From NCBI GenBank assembly GCA_026418275.1, contig JAOABQ010000028.1, positions 1 to 64,000 on the forward strand: DNA of 64,000 bases. Reading direction: 5' to 3'. This DNA comes from Clostridia bacterium. GTDB taxonomy: Bacteria; Bacillota; Clostridia; Acetivibrionales; DSM-2933. Under the pieces are notes generated by a model. The model worked only from the letters and a program-made list of their open reading frames with translations, did no database searches and had not been told where the DNA came from. Below, in pieces: positions 41,525 to 50,599 of the stretch; position 1 is the stretch's first letter, and every line of letters starts with the position of its first letter. The translations under genes were made by a program, and so were the position numbers.

Positions 41525-42637
41525 CTAAGGATTTATGAGCTTTTCCAAAAGGTCAACAGTATCACTGCTGGAGTTGGGTTTGGCAAGAAATTTCGTGATT
41601 TCCTTCATATGCCTAACTCTTAATGGATTATCCACAACCTGGGAAAGAATATTCTCCATATCTTCGTTTTCCAATATTCTGGCAGCAGCCCCAATATTAA
41701 TAAGGAAATGTGCGTTTCTCTCTTCCTGTCCGGGCAAAGGAGAGATAATGAAAATGGGAAGTTCCTTCACCAAGGACTCTGTTATGGTCATGCCTCCCGG
41801 TTTGGTAATGATAAAGTCCGAAATTTCCATTAAATCGGCAACCCGGTTGGTATAACTTAAGATTCTTACTTTTTTATTGGTGTTGATGCAGCTTTTTTCC
41901 AAATACCTTTTTAGCTTTACGTTTTTTCCGGTAATGGCGATGACTTGCAAATCTTTTTTGCAGTTGATAAGGGAGGAAAAGGTGTCCTTTATTTCCCCAA
42001 AACCAAGACTCCCGCCCATGATTAAAAACGTGAGCTTTTCATCCAGCCGCAATTCCTTTAGGATTTCTTTCCGGTCTTTCTTTTGTAAGAAACCGCTGGC
42101 AACAGGTATCCCAATGGGATGAATAATTTTTTCAGGGATCCCTCTCTTGACCATCTGCAGTTTCATATACTCATGAGCAACTACATAGGCATCGGTATAG
42201 TCATGGAACCAAAACGGGTGGGTGACAAAGTCGGTCAAAATGGCTACAGTGGGTATATCGACTTTGTTTTTTCTTTTCAAGTTGGAAATCATTTGTAATG
42301 GGAAAAAATGTGTACATACAATGATGGACGGTTTAAACTCGTTAATGAGTGTTTTTATTCTGTATGAAAGCAGTTTATTTACCGTCTTGCTGAAATCATT
42401 TAGATTGTCTCCCGTTTCGGACATGTTGTATAGCATACCGTAAATTTGAGGTGTTGTTTTGAGTGAATTCAGGTAACTTCCGATAATGAGCTTGTCAACT
42501 ATAGGGTTAATATACTTAAATGTATCTACAATGAGCGTTCTAGAATTTGGATACCTTTTATCAACGACTTCCTTGATTGCTTCTGCAGCTTTTACATGGC
42601 CTCCGCCTGCCGATACTGATAAAAATAAAACGTCCAT
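41525..42637 (-). CDS. MGDG-synthase/UgtP-type glycosyltransferase
   Basis: 370 residues starting at ATG 42637 behind AGGGGTAAG. The N-terminus has LFLSVSAGGGHVKAA, the family's Gly-rich acceptor loop, then helices (TPQIYGMLYNMSE). The C-terminal donor domain has LTFLIMGGSLGFGEIK and the sugar-nucleotide signature ITKPGGMTITESL, with ISPLPGQEERNA. This is a GT28-type enzyme. Relatives move glucose or galactose to diacylglycerol, or GlcNAc to lipid II-type acceptors. The acceptor here is probably diacylglycerol. It looks monocistronic. Confidence 0.88.
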   Translation of the reverse strand: MDVLFLSVSAGGGHVKAAEAIKEVVDKRYPNSRTLIVDTFKYINPIVDKLIIGSYLNSLKTTPQIYGMLYNMSETGDNLNDFSKTVNKLLSYRIKTLINEFKPSIIVCTHFFPLQMISNLKRKNKVDIPTVAILTDFVTHPFWFHDYTDAYVVAHEYMKLQMVKRGIPEKIIHPIGIPVASGFLQKKDRKEILKELRLDEKLTFLIMGGSLGFGEIKDTFSSLINCKKDLQVIAITGKNVKLKRYLEKSCINTNKKVRILSYTNRVADLMEISDFIITKPGGMTITESLVKELPIFIISPLPGQEERNAHFLINIGAAARILENEDMENILSQVVDNPLRVRHMKEITKFLAKPNSSSDTVDLLEKLINP

Positions 42638-42814
42638 TTTCTTACCCCTATAAGTATTTTAGTATGTTGAACCTGCTACGCAATAACTATTATTTCCGGT
42701 ATTCTGGATTATATTAAAAACTAGTATCTGGTAATATTATAATGTATTTAGCTTGTTAAAGCAATAAGAGAAATATTTGGGCAAATAAAGGAAAGATGCT
42801 GCTGTATGATATTG

Positions 42815-42844
42815 TAAAGGCCGGAAAGATTCTTCCGGCCTTTA
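42815..42844 (-). terminator. terminator of the stalk-domain gene
   Basis: TAAAGGCCGGAA pairs with TTCCGGCCTTTA around a six-base loop, just beyond the stop at 42857. Confidence 0.7.
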
Positions 42845-42856
42845 CACATCCATATC

Positions 42857-44428
42857 CTAATATTGAATGGAAATACTCTTATCCGAACCGTTCCATTCTA
42901 CTTTATAACCGAGATTTTCAATTACATACCGTAGTGGAACCATGGTTCTGCCGTTGATAATTCTGGGGGGAGCTTCGATGGGCTTACTTTTGCCGTTTAT
43001 TTTCGTACTCTGTTTTCCAATCCAAAGTTCAATGGTTTTTGATTGCAGTGTGATGGTAACCTTCTTTTGTGAACCCTCCCAGGCTACATTTCCACCCAAT
43101 GCTTCAATGAGTGAGCGTATGGGGAGAAAGGTTTTACTGTCTGCAATTACCGGTGTTGAGTTTTCAAAATCAATATCCTGGTAGTATCCATTGATACGCA
43201 TCATGGGGTCATTGATTTTCAACATGATGGAGTTTTGGCCTTTTTGCCGGGGATATACCGTTGTTTGTGTATCCTGTTTTCCTGTAGAATCCTTCACTTT
43301 TAGGGTGATGGTATAATTTTTACCGGGTAGAAAAGCAAATTCTACATTAGATTGGGATAAGTACCTGTTGAAATAGATACTATCTTCATCTAATGTGGTT
43401 TCCAGGTCGGTAATTTCCTTGCCCTTTTCCATATGAGTAACTTTCCAGCTCAATTCATTTACATTTCCATTGGGATCGTTGATTTGTCCGCGTATAATGG
43501 AGGTTTCCGGTTCGATACTAAATCCCGTAATGGACGGTGCCACATCCGGGATGTCTTTTACCGGTATTTTACTTTTTATGTATAGGGCAATAATCCATTC
43601 TCCGTCTTTCACAGCCTTATTGTAGAGGCCGATAAGCGTATTCAAATCTGCGTTTTTCATTGATTTTTCAACGTTATCAAAATATTTTTTACTTTGCTTT
43701 AAATAGTCGGCGAAATCAGGTATATCATCCGTCCATGAATTATAGGTGAAACTCAAATTATAGGTTGGTTCAAAGTTGGATTTTTCAAAGACAAGTTTAT
43801 TTCCTTCAAACCTAAAAAAATAGGGAGTGAGTTCTTTAATCTGATAAGGCTTTATGTTTCCAAGCTCAAAGGATACTTTAGCATGCCCAATCGGGTCTTT
43901 CCAACCCTTACCGGTGGTTAGAACGTAGCCCAGAAAAACGTATCCCATGGAATTTAGAGAATAATTAATTTCATAAGTATTCTTAATCTGGATGGTTTGC
44001 CCTTCATCAAAATGAACATTGAAGGTGTACCAGGATGTGTAGAAATCCGTATCGGGAACGATAGATTTTGCACCCTTTTCTTCCTTTACGGCGATTGGTT
44101 TTCCGTTTATGTAAGCTTTAAAATTAACAGCCTCCAGTTCTTCATCCGTTGTTGTATCACTAGTGCTTTTAAAGCCTTTGGGAAAGCCCATTAAAACATC
44201 TTTTGCCTTACCGGAATTTTTGAAAGTAAAGTTGCATTCTACTTTATGATCCTGGACTTTAACGATGATATCTTCGGATTCCATGGAAACATCCGCATCG
44301 TTCATTGGATATACCCCGTCGGGAGTTCTCCCCATGGCAGAATCATCTGCATAGCCGATGATACTTCCAAGGCAGAGAAAAACCCCTAATGAGAGAATGA
44401 TAAAAAGTAATTTAAACGTTTTTGACAT
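42857..44428 (-). CDS. secreted protein with DUF4424-like region and stalk domain
   Basis: 523 residues starting at ATG 44428 behind AGGAGG. The signal peptide runs to about residue 27 (IIGYADD). Residues 30-240 resemble DUF4424 extracellular domains (DADVSMESEDIIVKV, ECNFTFKNSGKAKDV, LGYVLTTGKGWK). A helical and Ig-like linker follows. The last ~120 residues form a copper-amine-oxidase-N stalk domain (DSKTFLPIRSLIEALGG, INGRTMVPLRYVIENLG, VEWNG). It is probably displayed on the surface. The ligand is unknown. Confidence 0.85.
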   Translation of the reverse strand: MSKTFKLLFIILSLGVFLCLGSIIGYADDSAMGRTPDGVYPMNDADVSMESEDIIVKVQDHKVECNFTFKNSGKAKDVLMGFPKGFKSTSDTTTDEELEAVNFKAYINGKPIAVKEEKGAKSIVPDTDFYTSWYTFNVHFDEGQTIQIKNTYEINYSLNSMGYVFLGYVLTTGKGWKDPIGHAKVSFELGNIKPYQIKELTPYFFRFEGNKLVFEKSNFEPTYNLSFTYNSWTDDIPDFADYLKQSKKYFDNVEKSMKNADLNTLIGLYNKAVKDGEWIIALYIKSKIPVKDIPDVAPSITGFSIEPETSIIRGQINDPNGNVNELSWKVTHMEKGKEITDLETTLDEDSIYFNRYLSQSNVEFAFLPGKNYTITLKVKDSTGKQDTQTTVYPRQKGQNSIMLKINDPMMRINGYYQDIDFENSTPVIADSKTFLPIRSLIEALGGNVAWEGSQKKVTITLQSKTIELWIGKQSTKINGKSKPIEAPPRIINGRTMVPLRYVIENLGYKVEWNGSDKSISIQY

Positions 44429-44522
44429 GGTTGGCCTCCTATCTTTATGATTACTTCAAATTTAGCAATGTTTGGGTATAAAGTCAAGAGTTGTAAGCAG
44501 TAAAGGGGGAATGAAGCAATAA

Positions 44523-44566
44523 AAAAAGTAAGCGGTCATGGTTTAAACCATGACCGCTTACTTTTT
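44523..44566 (-). terminator. terminator after the mbl-like gene
   Basis: A 44-bp perfect palindrome (AAAAAGTAAGCGGTCATGGTTT and its complement) with A/T tracts on both sides. It follows the stop at 44591 and probably terminates both directions. Confidence 0.8.
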
Positions 44567-44590
44567 ATGTTAGTGGAAAATTAGAATGAA

Positions 44591-45625
44591 TTAACGTTTG
44601 GATATTCTGTTTTCAGCCATATCGCTTTGTTCGATGGCTTCAATATTATCAAGGGCTTTACCGGTACCTAATGCAACACAGGAAATGGCATCATCCGCAA
44701 TAATAACATTAATCCCTGTTTTTTCTTGAAGAAGTTTGTCCAACCCGTAAATCAGGCTGCCGCCGCCCGTCATTACAATCCCGCGGTCACTGATGTCTGC
44801 CGCCAGTTCGGGAGGCGTTCTTTCAAGTACCGAGTGCACTGCTTCAACAACGCTTGATATGGGTTCTTCCAGTGCTTCCATAATTTCAGTGGATGTAACA
44901 GTGATTGTTTTTGGAAGACCGGATATTAAGTTCCTTCCCCGGATATCCATGGTAACTTCCTGTACTCTTGGGTAAACCGTTCCGATGTTTATTTTCAATT
45001 CTTCTGCAGTGCGTTCGCCGATCATGATATTGTGTTTTTTACGCATATACCGTACAATTGCTTCATCAAACTTGTCCCCTGCGATCTTAATGGAAGCACT
45101 GACAACAGTACCACCCAGAGAGATGACAGCTATGTCGGTAGTTCCGCCGCCCATATCGACTACCATGCTTCCGCAAGCTTTTGCAATGTCAATACCTGCG
45201 CCGATTGCAGCAGCGATGGGCTCCTCAATAAGATAGGTTTTTCTGGCACCTGCCTGCATGGCAGCTTCTCTAACAGCCCTTTTTTCCACCTCGGTTACGC
45301 CGCTGGGGACGCAAACCATGATTCTAGGCTTAAAAAGCTTAAATGCCCTGTTTCCACATACTTTATTAATAAAGTATTTTAACATCCTTTCGGTTATATC
45401 ATAATCGGATATAACACCTTCTCTTAGCGGCCTGATTGCTACGATATTTCCGGGTGTTCTGCCGAGCATCCGGCGTGCTTCTTCCCCTACCGCCAAAAGC
45501 TTATTTGAATTCTTATCTATAGCTACAACGGAAGGCTCTCTCAAGACAATCCCTTTACCTTTTATATAAACAAGGACAGTAGCCGTGCCAAGGTCTATAC
45601 CTATATCCTGCCCAAAACCAAACAA
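44591..45625 (-). CDS. mbl: MreB/Mbl rod-shape actin homolog
   Basis: I chose TTG 45625, preceded by AAGGA at nine bases; this gives the family's usual start MFGFGQDIGIDLGTA. The 344-residue product carries the actin-ATPase motifs: phosphate-1 DIGIDLGTATV, phosphate-2 VVDMGGGTTDIAVI and the adenosine motif IVMTGGGSLIYGLD. It forms membrane-bound filaments directing cell-wall synthesis. Its position beside spoIIID, as for Bacillus mbl, favours Mbl rather than MreB. Here a long 1.08-kb gap separates the two. Confidence 0.93.
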   Translation of the reverse strand: MFGFGQDIGIDLGTATVLVYIKGKGIVLREPSVVAIDKNSNKLLAVGEEARRMLGRTPGNIVAIRPLREGVISDYDITERMLKYFINKVCGNRAFKLFKPRIMVCVPSGVTEVEKRAVREAAMQAGARKTYLIEEPIAAAIGAGIDIAKACGSMVVDMGGGTTDIAVISLGGTVVSASIKIAGDKFDEAIVRYMRKKHNIMIGERTAEELKINIGTVYPRVQEVTMDIRGRNLISGLPKTITVTSTEIMEALEEPISSVVEAVHSVLERTPPELAADISDRGIVMTGGGSLIYGLDKLLQEKTGINVIIADDAISCVALGTGKALDNIEAIEQSDMAENRISKR

Positions 45626-46709
45626 AACGCATCTTCCTTTCAATTAACTTTATAGTAGATATTTAATTTATTTCGTACCGGTCATAAACGGATTCAATTG
45701 ATAAAAAGGTGTGTTGATTTAATTCAAATTTCATTGGTTCACAATAACCAATTTGTGTTATTGCATTATTCTATATGCCGCACTAAAAATTTACACTGTG
45801 CCAGCAGACATCCAATATCTTTAGAAGCTGCGAAAGCAAAATGCAACTATTTTGCATAGAGTGTATCGTGACAGTTACAAATAATTTAAAGCAAAAAGGT
45901 TGAATTCCTTACAATAATTAAATTATCAAAGTTTTGTTAACTTTAAGTAAAGAAAAACTTCATAATTTATATTATCATATTATTATAAGAATGCAATATT
46001 TTTGTAGGTTAAAGTCAAAAAAGGATGTTTTTCTTTGTAAAAAGGCATATGAATCTACGGATATTGAATATGCCCTTTATATTTAATATCCGTGAAGAGC
46101 CGAAAGGAAAGATAAAAATGGGGATAATAATCACCCTATTTAATCATCCCCATCATATATATTTGAAAATCTCTATCTGATCCCAATGGATGACGAATAC
46201 CGCACCCGCTGTTTCAAAAGTATACTTCCCACAGAAAGATTTAAGATTGGCGAAGTGGTTTAATAATAAGAAATAATAGAGAATAGGTCAATCCTTATAA
46301 GATTATCTAGGGGTGTAGTGAGGGCTAAAACGTATTTAACGTATATCCCATTGTTCTCTCTTTATACTATTTGCATTCAAAATTGCAGTATCCATCCATC
46401 AAACAGCAATTGCAAATACTTTTGAGAGATGCTTCAAACTGCTTTTAACACAAATCGGTTTAAAATGGTAAAGGATGGTTCACTATATAAGTAGTCCAAT
46501 CATTTTTAGCAGTTGTGGAAGGAAAAACGGTTAAACAAATATGGACTTTTTCTTTGCATCCGTAGTACCTTGTAACGCAATTCTTTTCTAGGGTATGCGA
46601 GGCACAAACAGATGAAGTGCATTTTTAACTCTTTGAAAAACTAGAAATATGTTGTGTTAAAAAGCACTAGTAAGCAAATACAATGAAAATCTGTATCAGT
46701 TAAAGGCAA
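45626..46709. other. 1.08-kb gene-free region between mbl and spoIIID
   Basis: No ORF above about 60 codons. It holds two imperfect hairpins at 46057-46093 (ACGGATATT with AATATCCGT) and 46118-46153 (ATGGGGAT with ATCCCCAT), plus repeat copy C at 46565-46670. It is AT-rich elsewhere. The region is unusually long between two genes expected to be close. Confidence 0.6.
46565..46670 (-). repeat. dispersed repeat, copy C (reverse orientation)
   Basis: The reverse strand matches copy B over about 105 bp: CTAGTGCTTTTTAACACAAC at one end, TGCACTTC, CTGTTTGTGCCTCGCATACC in the middle, and CTAGAAAAGAATTGCGTTAC near the other. Both inverted repeats are retained in weaker form. In the second, a C-to-T change opposite G (GGTAC for GGCAC) would keep pairing in RNA. 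Confidence 0.75.
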
Positions 46710-46973
46710 CTAGCTTACTTTGGCCGAATTTCCATGATATTTTGATTTTGTAGCCTGACCTCCCCTTATATGCCTTTCTGCCTTATTTTCCTCCAGTATG
46801 ATTCTAACTTCATTAGCCAACCCAGGGCTAATATTTACAAGCCTCTCGGTCACATCTTTATGTACGGTACTTTTTGATATACCGAATTTTTTCGCAGCTA
46901 CCCTCACTGTGGCTTTTTTATCAATAATATACTTAGCCAGTTCAACTGCTCTTTCTTCCATATAACTTTTCAA
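46710..46973 (-). CDS. spoIIID: stage III sporulation DNA-binding regulator SpoIIID
   Basis: 87 residues starting at TTG 46973, eight bases after GAGGGGGC. The helix-turn-helix (ATVRVAAKKFGISKSTVHKDV) and the basic C-terminus that widens DNA contact match SpoIIID in length and order. SpoIIID activates and represses mother-cell genes under SigE, so this gene marks the organism as a spore former. mbl lies downstream across a long gap. Confidence 0.94.
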   Translation of the reverse strand: MKSYMEERAVELAKYIIDKKATVRVAAKKFGISKSTVHKDVTERLVNISPGLANEVRIILEENKAERHIRGGQATKSKYHGNSAKVS

Positions 46974-47248
46974 TTATATGCCCCCTCATTCTTTATTGGT
47001 CCTTATTTTGATAAGCTCACAGAGTTATTGTTTTAATGCTTCTGTGTGCATTAAAGCAAGGAATAATTAGCTAAAGTATATATATGAGTTGTGAAAGGGT
47101 CTTATGATAAAAAACAAGGGCAGATTCATAAAAATATGACAGCAGCTAAATTTTTAATATTTTTAAATTAAAAGGAGCAAAATAAAGACGGTAGAAAATG
47201 CAGTATAAATTCCGGTATTTATAAAAATAATGTATAGAGGGAGGATTT

Positions 47249-47458
47249 ATGGAGTCAACAACTTTTAATGTTCCTTCAATATCTTGCAGTACATGCTCAG
47301 GCAAGATACAAAGTGGGATAAAGGAAATGAACGGAATAGAAAATGTCTCTGTAGATTTAAAGACCCAGATGGTAACAGTGGAATATAATCCGGATAATGT
47401 TTCAGCCCAGGATATACGCAAAAAAATTTCTACCTTGGGCTATGAAGTGATCCAGTAA
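47249..47458 (+). CDS. heavy-metal-associated (CopZ-like) protein
   Basis: 69 residues starting at ATG 47249 behind GGGAGG. An HMA ferredoxin-like fold with the metal-binding motif CSTC (residues 13-16, within SISCSTCSGKI), then VSVDLKTQMVTVEYNP. It resembles copper chaperones, but the typical MxCxxC Met is Ile-Ser here (SISCSTC), so specificity is uncertain. No ATPase or CsoR gene is nearby. Confidence 0.85.
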   Translation: MESTTFNVPSISCSTCSGKIQSGIKEMNGIENVSVDLKTQMVTVEYNPDNVSAQDIRKKISTLGYEVIQ

Positions 47459-47564
47459 TAGCCGTTTGCATTAAATGAGGCAGTGTTACATCAATCAAGC
47501 CGCAGGAGTAAATGCATTTGAGATAGTTGCGTTTCTTTATATGCAAATGAAGCATGAAACATGT

Positions 47565-47614
47565 AAGAAGACATAAAGGGGAATCCGAAAATCGATTCCC
47601 CTTTATGTCTTCTT
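47565..47614. terminator. bidirectional terminator between HMA and DUF1638 genes
   Basis: A perfect 21-bp stem (starts AAGAAGACATAAAGGGG) with an eight-base loop between convergent genes. Confidence 0.8.
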
Positions 47615-47621
47615 AATATAT

Positions 47622-48365
47622 TTATTCGTATTGAATAATATCTTCTTTAAAGCTGGCGAACACTTTTTTTTCAGGAGGTACAACAAGCACTTCCTTTTCA
47701 TCGAATTCCCCGTTTAAAATTCTTTGTAAGAATTCCGGATATCCTTCAATTTGGGAATAATCCCAGCCAAAATATTGGGCACTTTTTAAAGCAAATTCCC
47801 TGTAAAATTTTAAATTATCCAAACAGTTCCAGTAAATAAGGGAGGCATACTTGTATTCCTTGAGCCAGTTTTGTTCGGCTTCCATAAGGTACTGGGCATT
47901 GTCTTCACCGTATTTTACAAGGTAATTGCTGCTTAGCCTATTATACCATTCCTCACAGGGTGGGTTCCCGCGCTCGATCCAACCTGCGGAATACCAGTAT
48001 GTACCCGGATTTTTGTTAAAAAAGTAGTTATAACGATCTTTTGAACCCAAAAGAAGGGTAATACAGTCATGGGCCCGGGGGATTACCAGAGGAATTTTAC
48101 TGCTTTTGATCCCGGCAATGCCATTGCTGCAAAGACCGTATCCGATGAGAATATAATCATACCCGGGATTCTCATTTACGTCACACCTTTTAGAATATTT
48201 TTCTGCTTTTTCAATTTCCTCCTGAATCATATCCTTTAATTTATGAGGGGTCATGTGAAGACCCTGATTGAGGAACGTTATATCAATTAAGCAGGTTGAT
48301 TTGCTTGCCAGATAAGAAATTTCCCGGCTCATAATACTGCAAGCGATTAGTTTTAGTTTCAACAT
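47622..48365 (-). CDS. DUF1638 domain protein
   Basis: I chose ATG 48365 (MLKLKLIACSI), six bases after AAGGTG; the in-frame GTG three codons earlier overlaps the site. 247 residues. It has the DUF1638 series: IACSIMSREI, DITFLNQGLHMTPHKL, YILIGYGLCSNGIAGIK, VIPRAHDCITLLLGS and GTYWYSAGW. The conserved Cys and His suggest metal or cofactor binding. The family occurs with corrinoid and methyltransferase proteins but is uncharacterised; no such partners are seen here. Confidence 0.85.
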   Translation of the reverse strand: MLKLKLIACSIMSREISYLASKSTCLIDITFLNQGLHMTPHKLKDMIQEEIEKAEKYSKRCDVNENPGYDYILIGYGLCSNGIAGIKSSKIPLVIPRAHDCITLLLGSKDRYNYFFNKNPGTYWYSAGWIERGNPPCEEWYNRLSSNYLVKYGEDNAQYLMEAEQNWLKEYKYASLIYWNCLDNLKFYREFALKSAQYFGWDYSQIEGYPEFLQRILNGEFDEKEVLVVPPEKKVFASFKEDIIQYE

Positions 48366-48456
48366 TTTTATCACCTTAGATCACATTATAACATAAATCA
48401 TGGATTTAATCCGGGATCTTGTGTTAAAATAACATAGGTTTAGGGAGGAATGTTTG

Positions 48457-49422
48457 ATGCAGATTGGAAATTTTACCCTGGAAAATAATATATTTTTGGC
48501 ACCTATGGCAGGAATTACCGATATGCCTTTTCGTATTTTGTGTAAGGAACAGGGGTGCGGGTTTGTTTATACCGAGATGGTGAGTGCCAAAGGGATGCAC
48601 TATAAGAGCGAGAAAAGCTTTAAGCTAACAGAAATCGATGAAGGTGAAAAGCCGGTAGGTGTTCAGATATTCGGCTCTGATCCGGATATTATGGCAGGGA
48701 TTGCCCAGGTTCTCAATCAATCGGATGCCAGTATTATTGATATCAATATGGGCTGCCCTACGCCCAAAATTACAAAAAACGGTGAAGGCAGCGCACTGAT
48801 GCTAAAGCCTGCATTGGCAGGAGATATTGTAAAGGCAGTGTCGCAGGCATCCAATAAACCTGTAACGGTAAAAATCCGGAAGGGTTGGGATGATACGAAG
48901 GTGAATGCGGTTGAGATTGCAAAGATTGCTGAAGATAACGGTGCTAAAGCAATTACAGTTCACGGAAGAACCCGTGAACAGTTTTACAGCGGACATGCGG
49001 ACTGGGAAATTATAAAAAAGGTAAAGGAGGCTGTTTCGGTACCTGTAATCGGAAACGGAGATGTAACAAAGCCTGAGGATGCAGAACGTATGCTGTTGGA
49101 AACAAAATGCGATGCAGTGATGATTGGAAGAGGTGCTCAAGGAGATCCATGGATTTTTAACCGGGTTTTAACGTATCTAAGGACGGGTGAGGTTATGGAT
49201 GAACCTACAGGAGCGGAAAAAATAAAAATGATTCTCCGGCATATGGACATGATTGTTTCACTGAAAGGTGAGCATTTGGGAATCTGTGAAATGAGAAAAC
49301 ACATTGCATGGTATATTAAAGGAATGAAAAATTCCACCGGTATAAAAGAAAAAGTCTTTAGGATCAGCAACAAGGATGAAATGGTAAACGTTCTTTGCGC
49401 CTATATAGAAAGTCTAGGATAA
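48457..49422 (+). CDS. dusB: tRNA-dihydrouridine synthase DusB
   Basis: ATG 48457 lies eight bases after GGGAGG. 321 residues with a TIM-barrel FMN site: FLAPMAGITDMPFR, NMGCPTPKITKNGEG with the active-site Cys, VTVKIRKGWDD, ITVHGRTREQFY, VIGNGDV and MIGRGAQGDPW. The C-terminal helical tRNA-binding domain ends with MRKHIAWYIKGM. It reduces uridine to dihydrouridine in tRNA using NADPH/FMN. Length and motif spacing fit DusB-type enzymes of Firmicutes. Confidence 0.95.
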   Translation: MQIGNFTLENNIFLAPMAGITDMPFRILCKEQGCGFVYTEMVSAKGMHYKSEKSFKLTEIDEGEKPVGVQIFGSDPDIMAGIAQVLNQSDASIIDINMGCPTPKITKNGEGSALMLKPALAGDIVKAVSQASNKPVTVKIRKGWDDTKVNAVEIAKIAEDNGAKAITVHGRTREQFYSGHADWEIIKKVKEAVSVPVIGNGDVTKPEDAERMLLETKCDAVMIGRGAQGDPWIFNRVLTYLRTGEVMDEPTGAEKIKMILRHMDMIVSLKGEHLGICEMRKHIAWYIKGMKNSTGIKEKVFRISNKDEMVNVLCAYIESLG

Positions 49423-49526
49423 AGGCGGCAAAGTGTAAAACATATTAGATTCAGAATGATGCAGTGCCCGGTTTGATTGGGTTTTTCAGAGTTTAAAATT
49501 AATTCTGTGAGTTTAGTATCTTTAAG

Positions 49527-50288
49527 TTATTCCACTGAAATTTTCATTACAGAAATTTGTATGGCCTCCGCAATGGATTTGGAAGCTTTTTCTCTAAATT
49601 CTTCCGAGGCTAACAGCAAACGGTCATTGCTGTTTGAAAGAAAGCCTAGTTCAAGTACGAGGGAGGGCATTTTCGCATACCTCAAAACAGCCAGATTGGG
49701 CCTTTCAATAATTCCGTGGCCAAAGATGTTTAAAGATTTTTCCAGATGGTTTTGGATGGTCAATGCAAACTCCTTCTCAGTTAAAAAGCCTGAAGCAAGC
49801 GTTTCAGACGGATAATAAAGTGTCATGATCCCACTTGCAAAGGGGTTGGTCATTGAATTGTTGTGGATACTGACAAATAAAGCGGCATTCATCTGATTTG
49901 CCGTATTGATCCTTTCTTTTAGTTCCAGAAAGCGGTCATCACTTCTGGTAATATAAGTCGGAATGTTTAAAGCCTTCAAAGTATTTTGAACTCTTAAAGA
50001 AATATCCAGCACAATATCTTTTTCTTGAAGGCTACCAAATAGGGCACCCGGGTCCTTTCCGCCGTGGCCCGGGTCTATTACTACCAGTTTTGGCCCTACA
50101 AAGGGAACCGCTTCAGGAACTTTATAATTGGTGGACTTGACATTCCTTATAGTTTGAGCGGTTTTAGAGCTTAAGGAATGAGATTGACCATCGGAGAAAG
50201 AACCTAGGGTTTCCAGGGTGAAAAAGTTTGAAAATATGGTTAAAATAAATGTAAAAACAAAAGCGATAAAAAGGTATTTCCTTATCAT
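49527..50288 (-). CDS. N-acetylmuramoyl-L-alanine amidase (Amidase_3)
   Basis: 253 residues starting at ATG 50288 behind GAGGGG. One N-terminal membrane or signal segment (KYLFIAFVFTFILTIF), then the Zn amidase domain with VVIDPGHGGKDPGA (His and context), LQEKDIVLDI (Glu), FVSIHNNSM (His) and LVLELGFLSNSND (catalytic Glu). It is similar in size to sporulation amidase CwlD and may act in spore cortex or cell separation. It is distinct from the PGRP-type amidase of the injection operon. The 311-bp region upstream (50289-50599) is AT-rich with nothing recognised. Confidence 0.88.
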   Translation of the reverse strand: MIRKYLFIAFVFTFILTIFSNFFTLETLGSFSDGQSHSLSSKTAQTIRNVKSTNYKVPEAVPFVGPKLVVIDPGHGGKDPGALFGSLQEKDIVLDISLRVQNTLKALNIPTYITRSDDRFLELKERINTANQMNAALFVSIHNNSMTNPFASGIMTLYYPSETLASGFLTEKEFALTIQNHLEKSLNIFGHGIIERPNLAVLRYAKMPSLVLELGFLSNSNDRLLLASEEFREKASKSIAEAIQISVMKISVE

Positions 50289-50599
50289 TTGGTAATCCCC
50301 TCTGTAACGGATAAAATTAGCGAATTCAAGAACGTAAAATGAATTTATTGAAAAGATAACTTATTTTAAAATTATAATATAAAAATGTAAAAATTTCAGC
50401 AGGAAATTGATTTGGTAATTTTACTTTAAATAGTAGTATTGAAATTATTTAACTAACGTGGGGATGCCATAATTTACTTGCTATGAGAACACTTCAATTT
50501 GTTGGCTGTAATAATATAAGTATTGATTTTACTAACTGCGGGTGATAAGATATTAAACGGGGAAAAATATCTTTGGGTTGAGATTAAGGAGTAGATTGC

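Noticed and set aside
44523-44566. Perfect 44-bp palindrome, considered as an operator or phage/plasmid origin
   Set aside because: It lies immediately after the mbl-like stop with flanking A/T tracts, the normal form of a bidirectional terminator.
47249-47458. Copper-export operon
   Set aside because: Only the small HMA protein is present; no P-type ATPase or CsoR-like regulator is adjacent.
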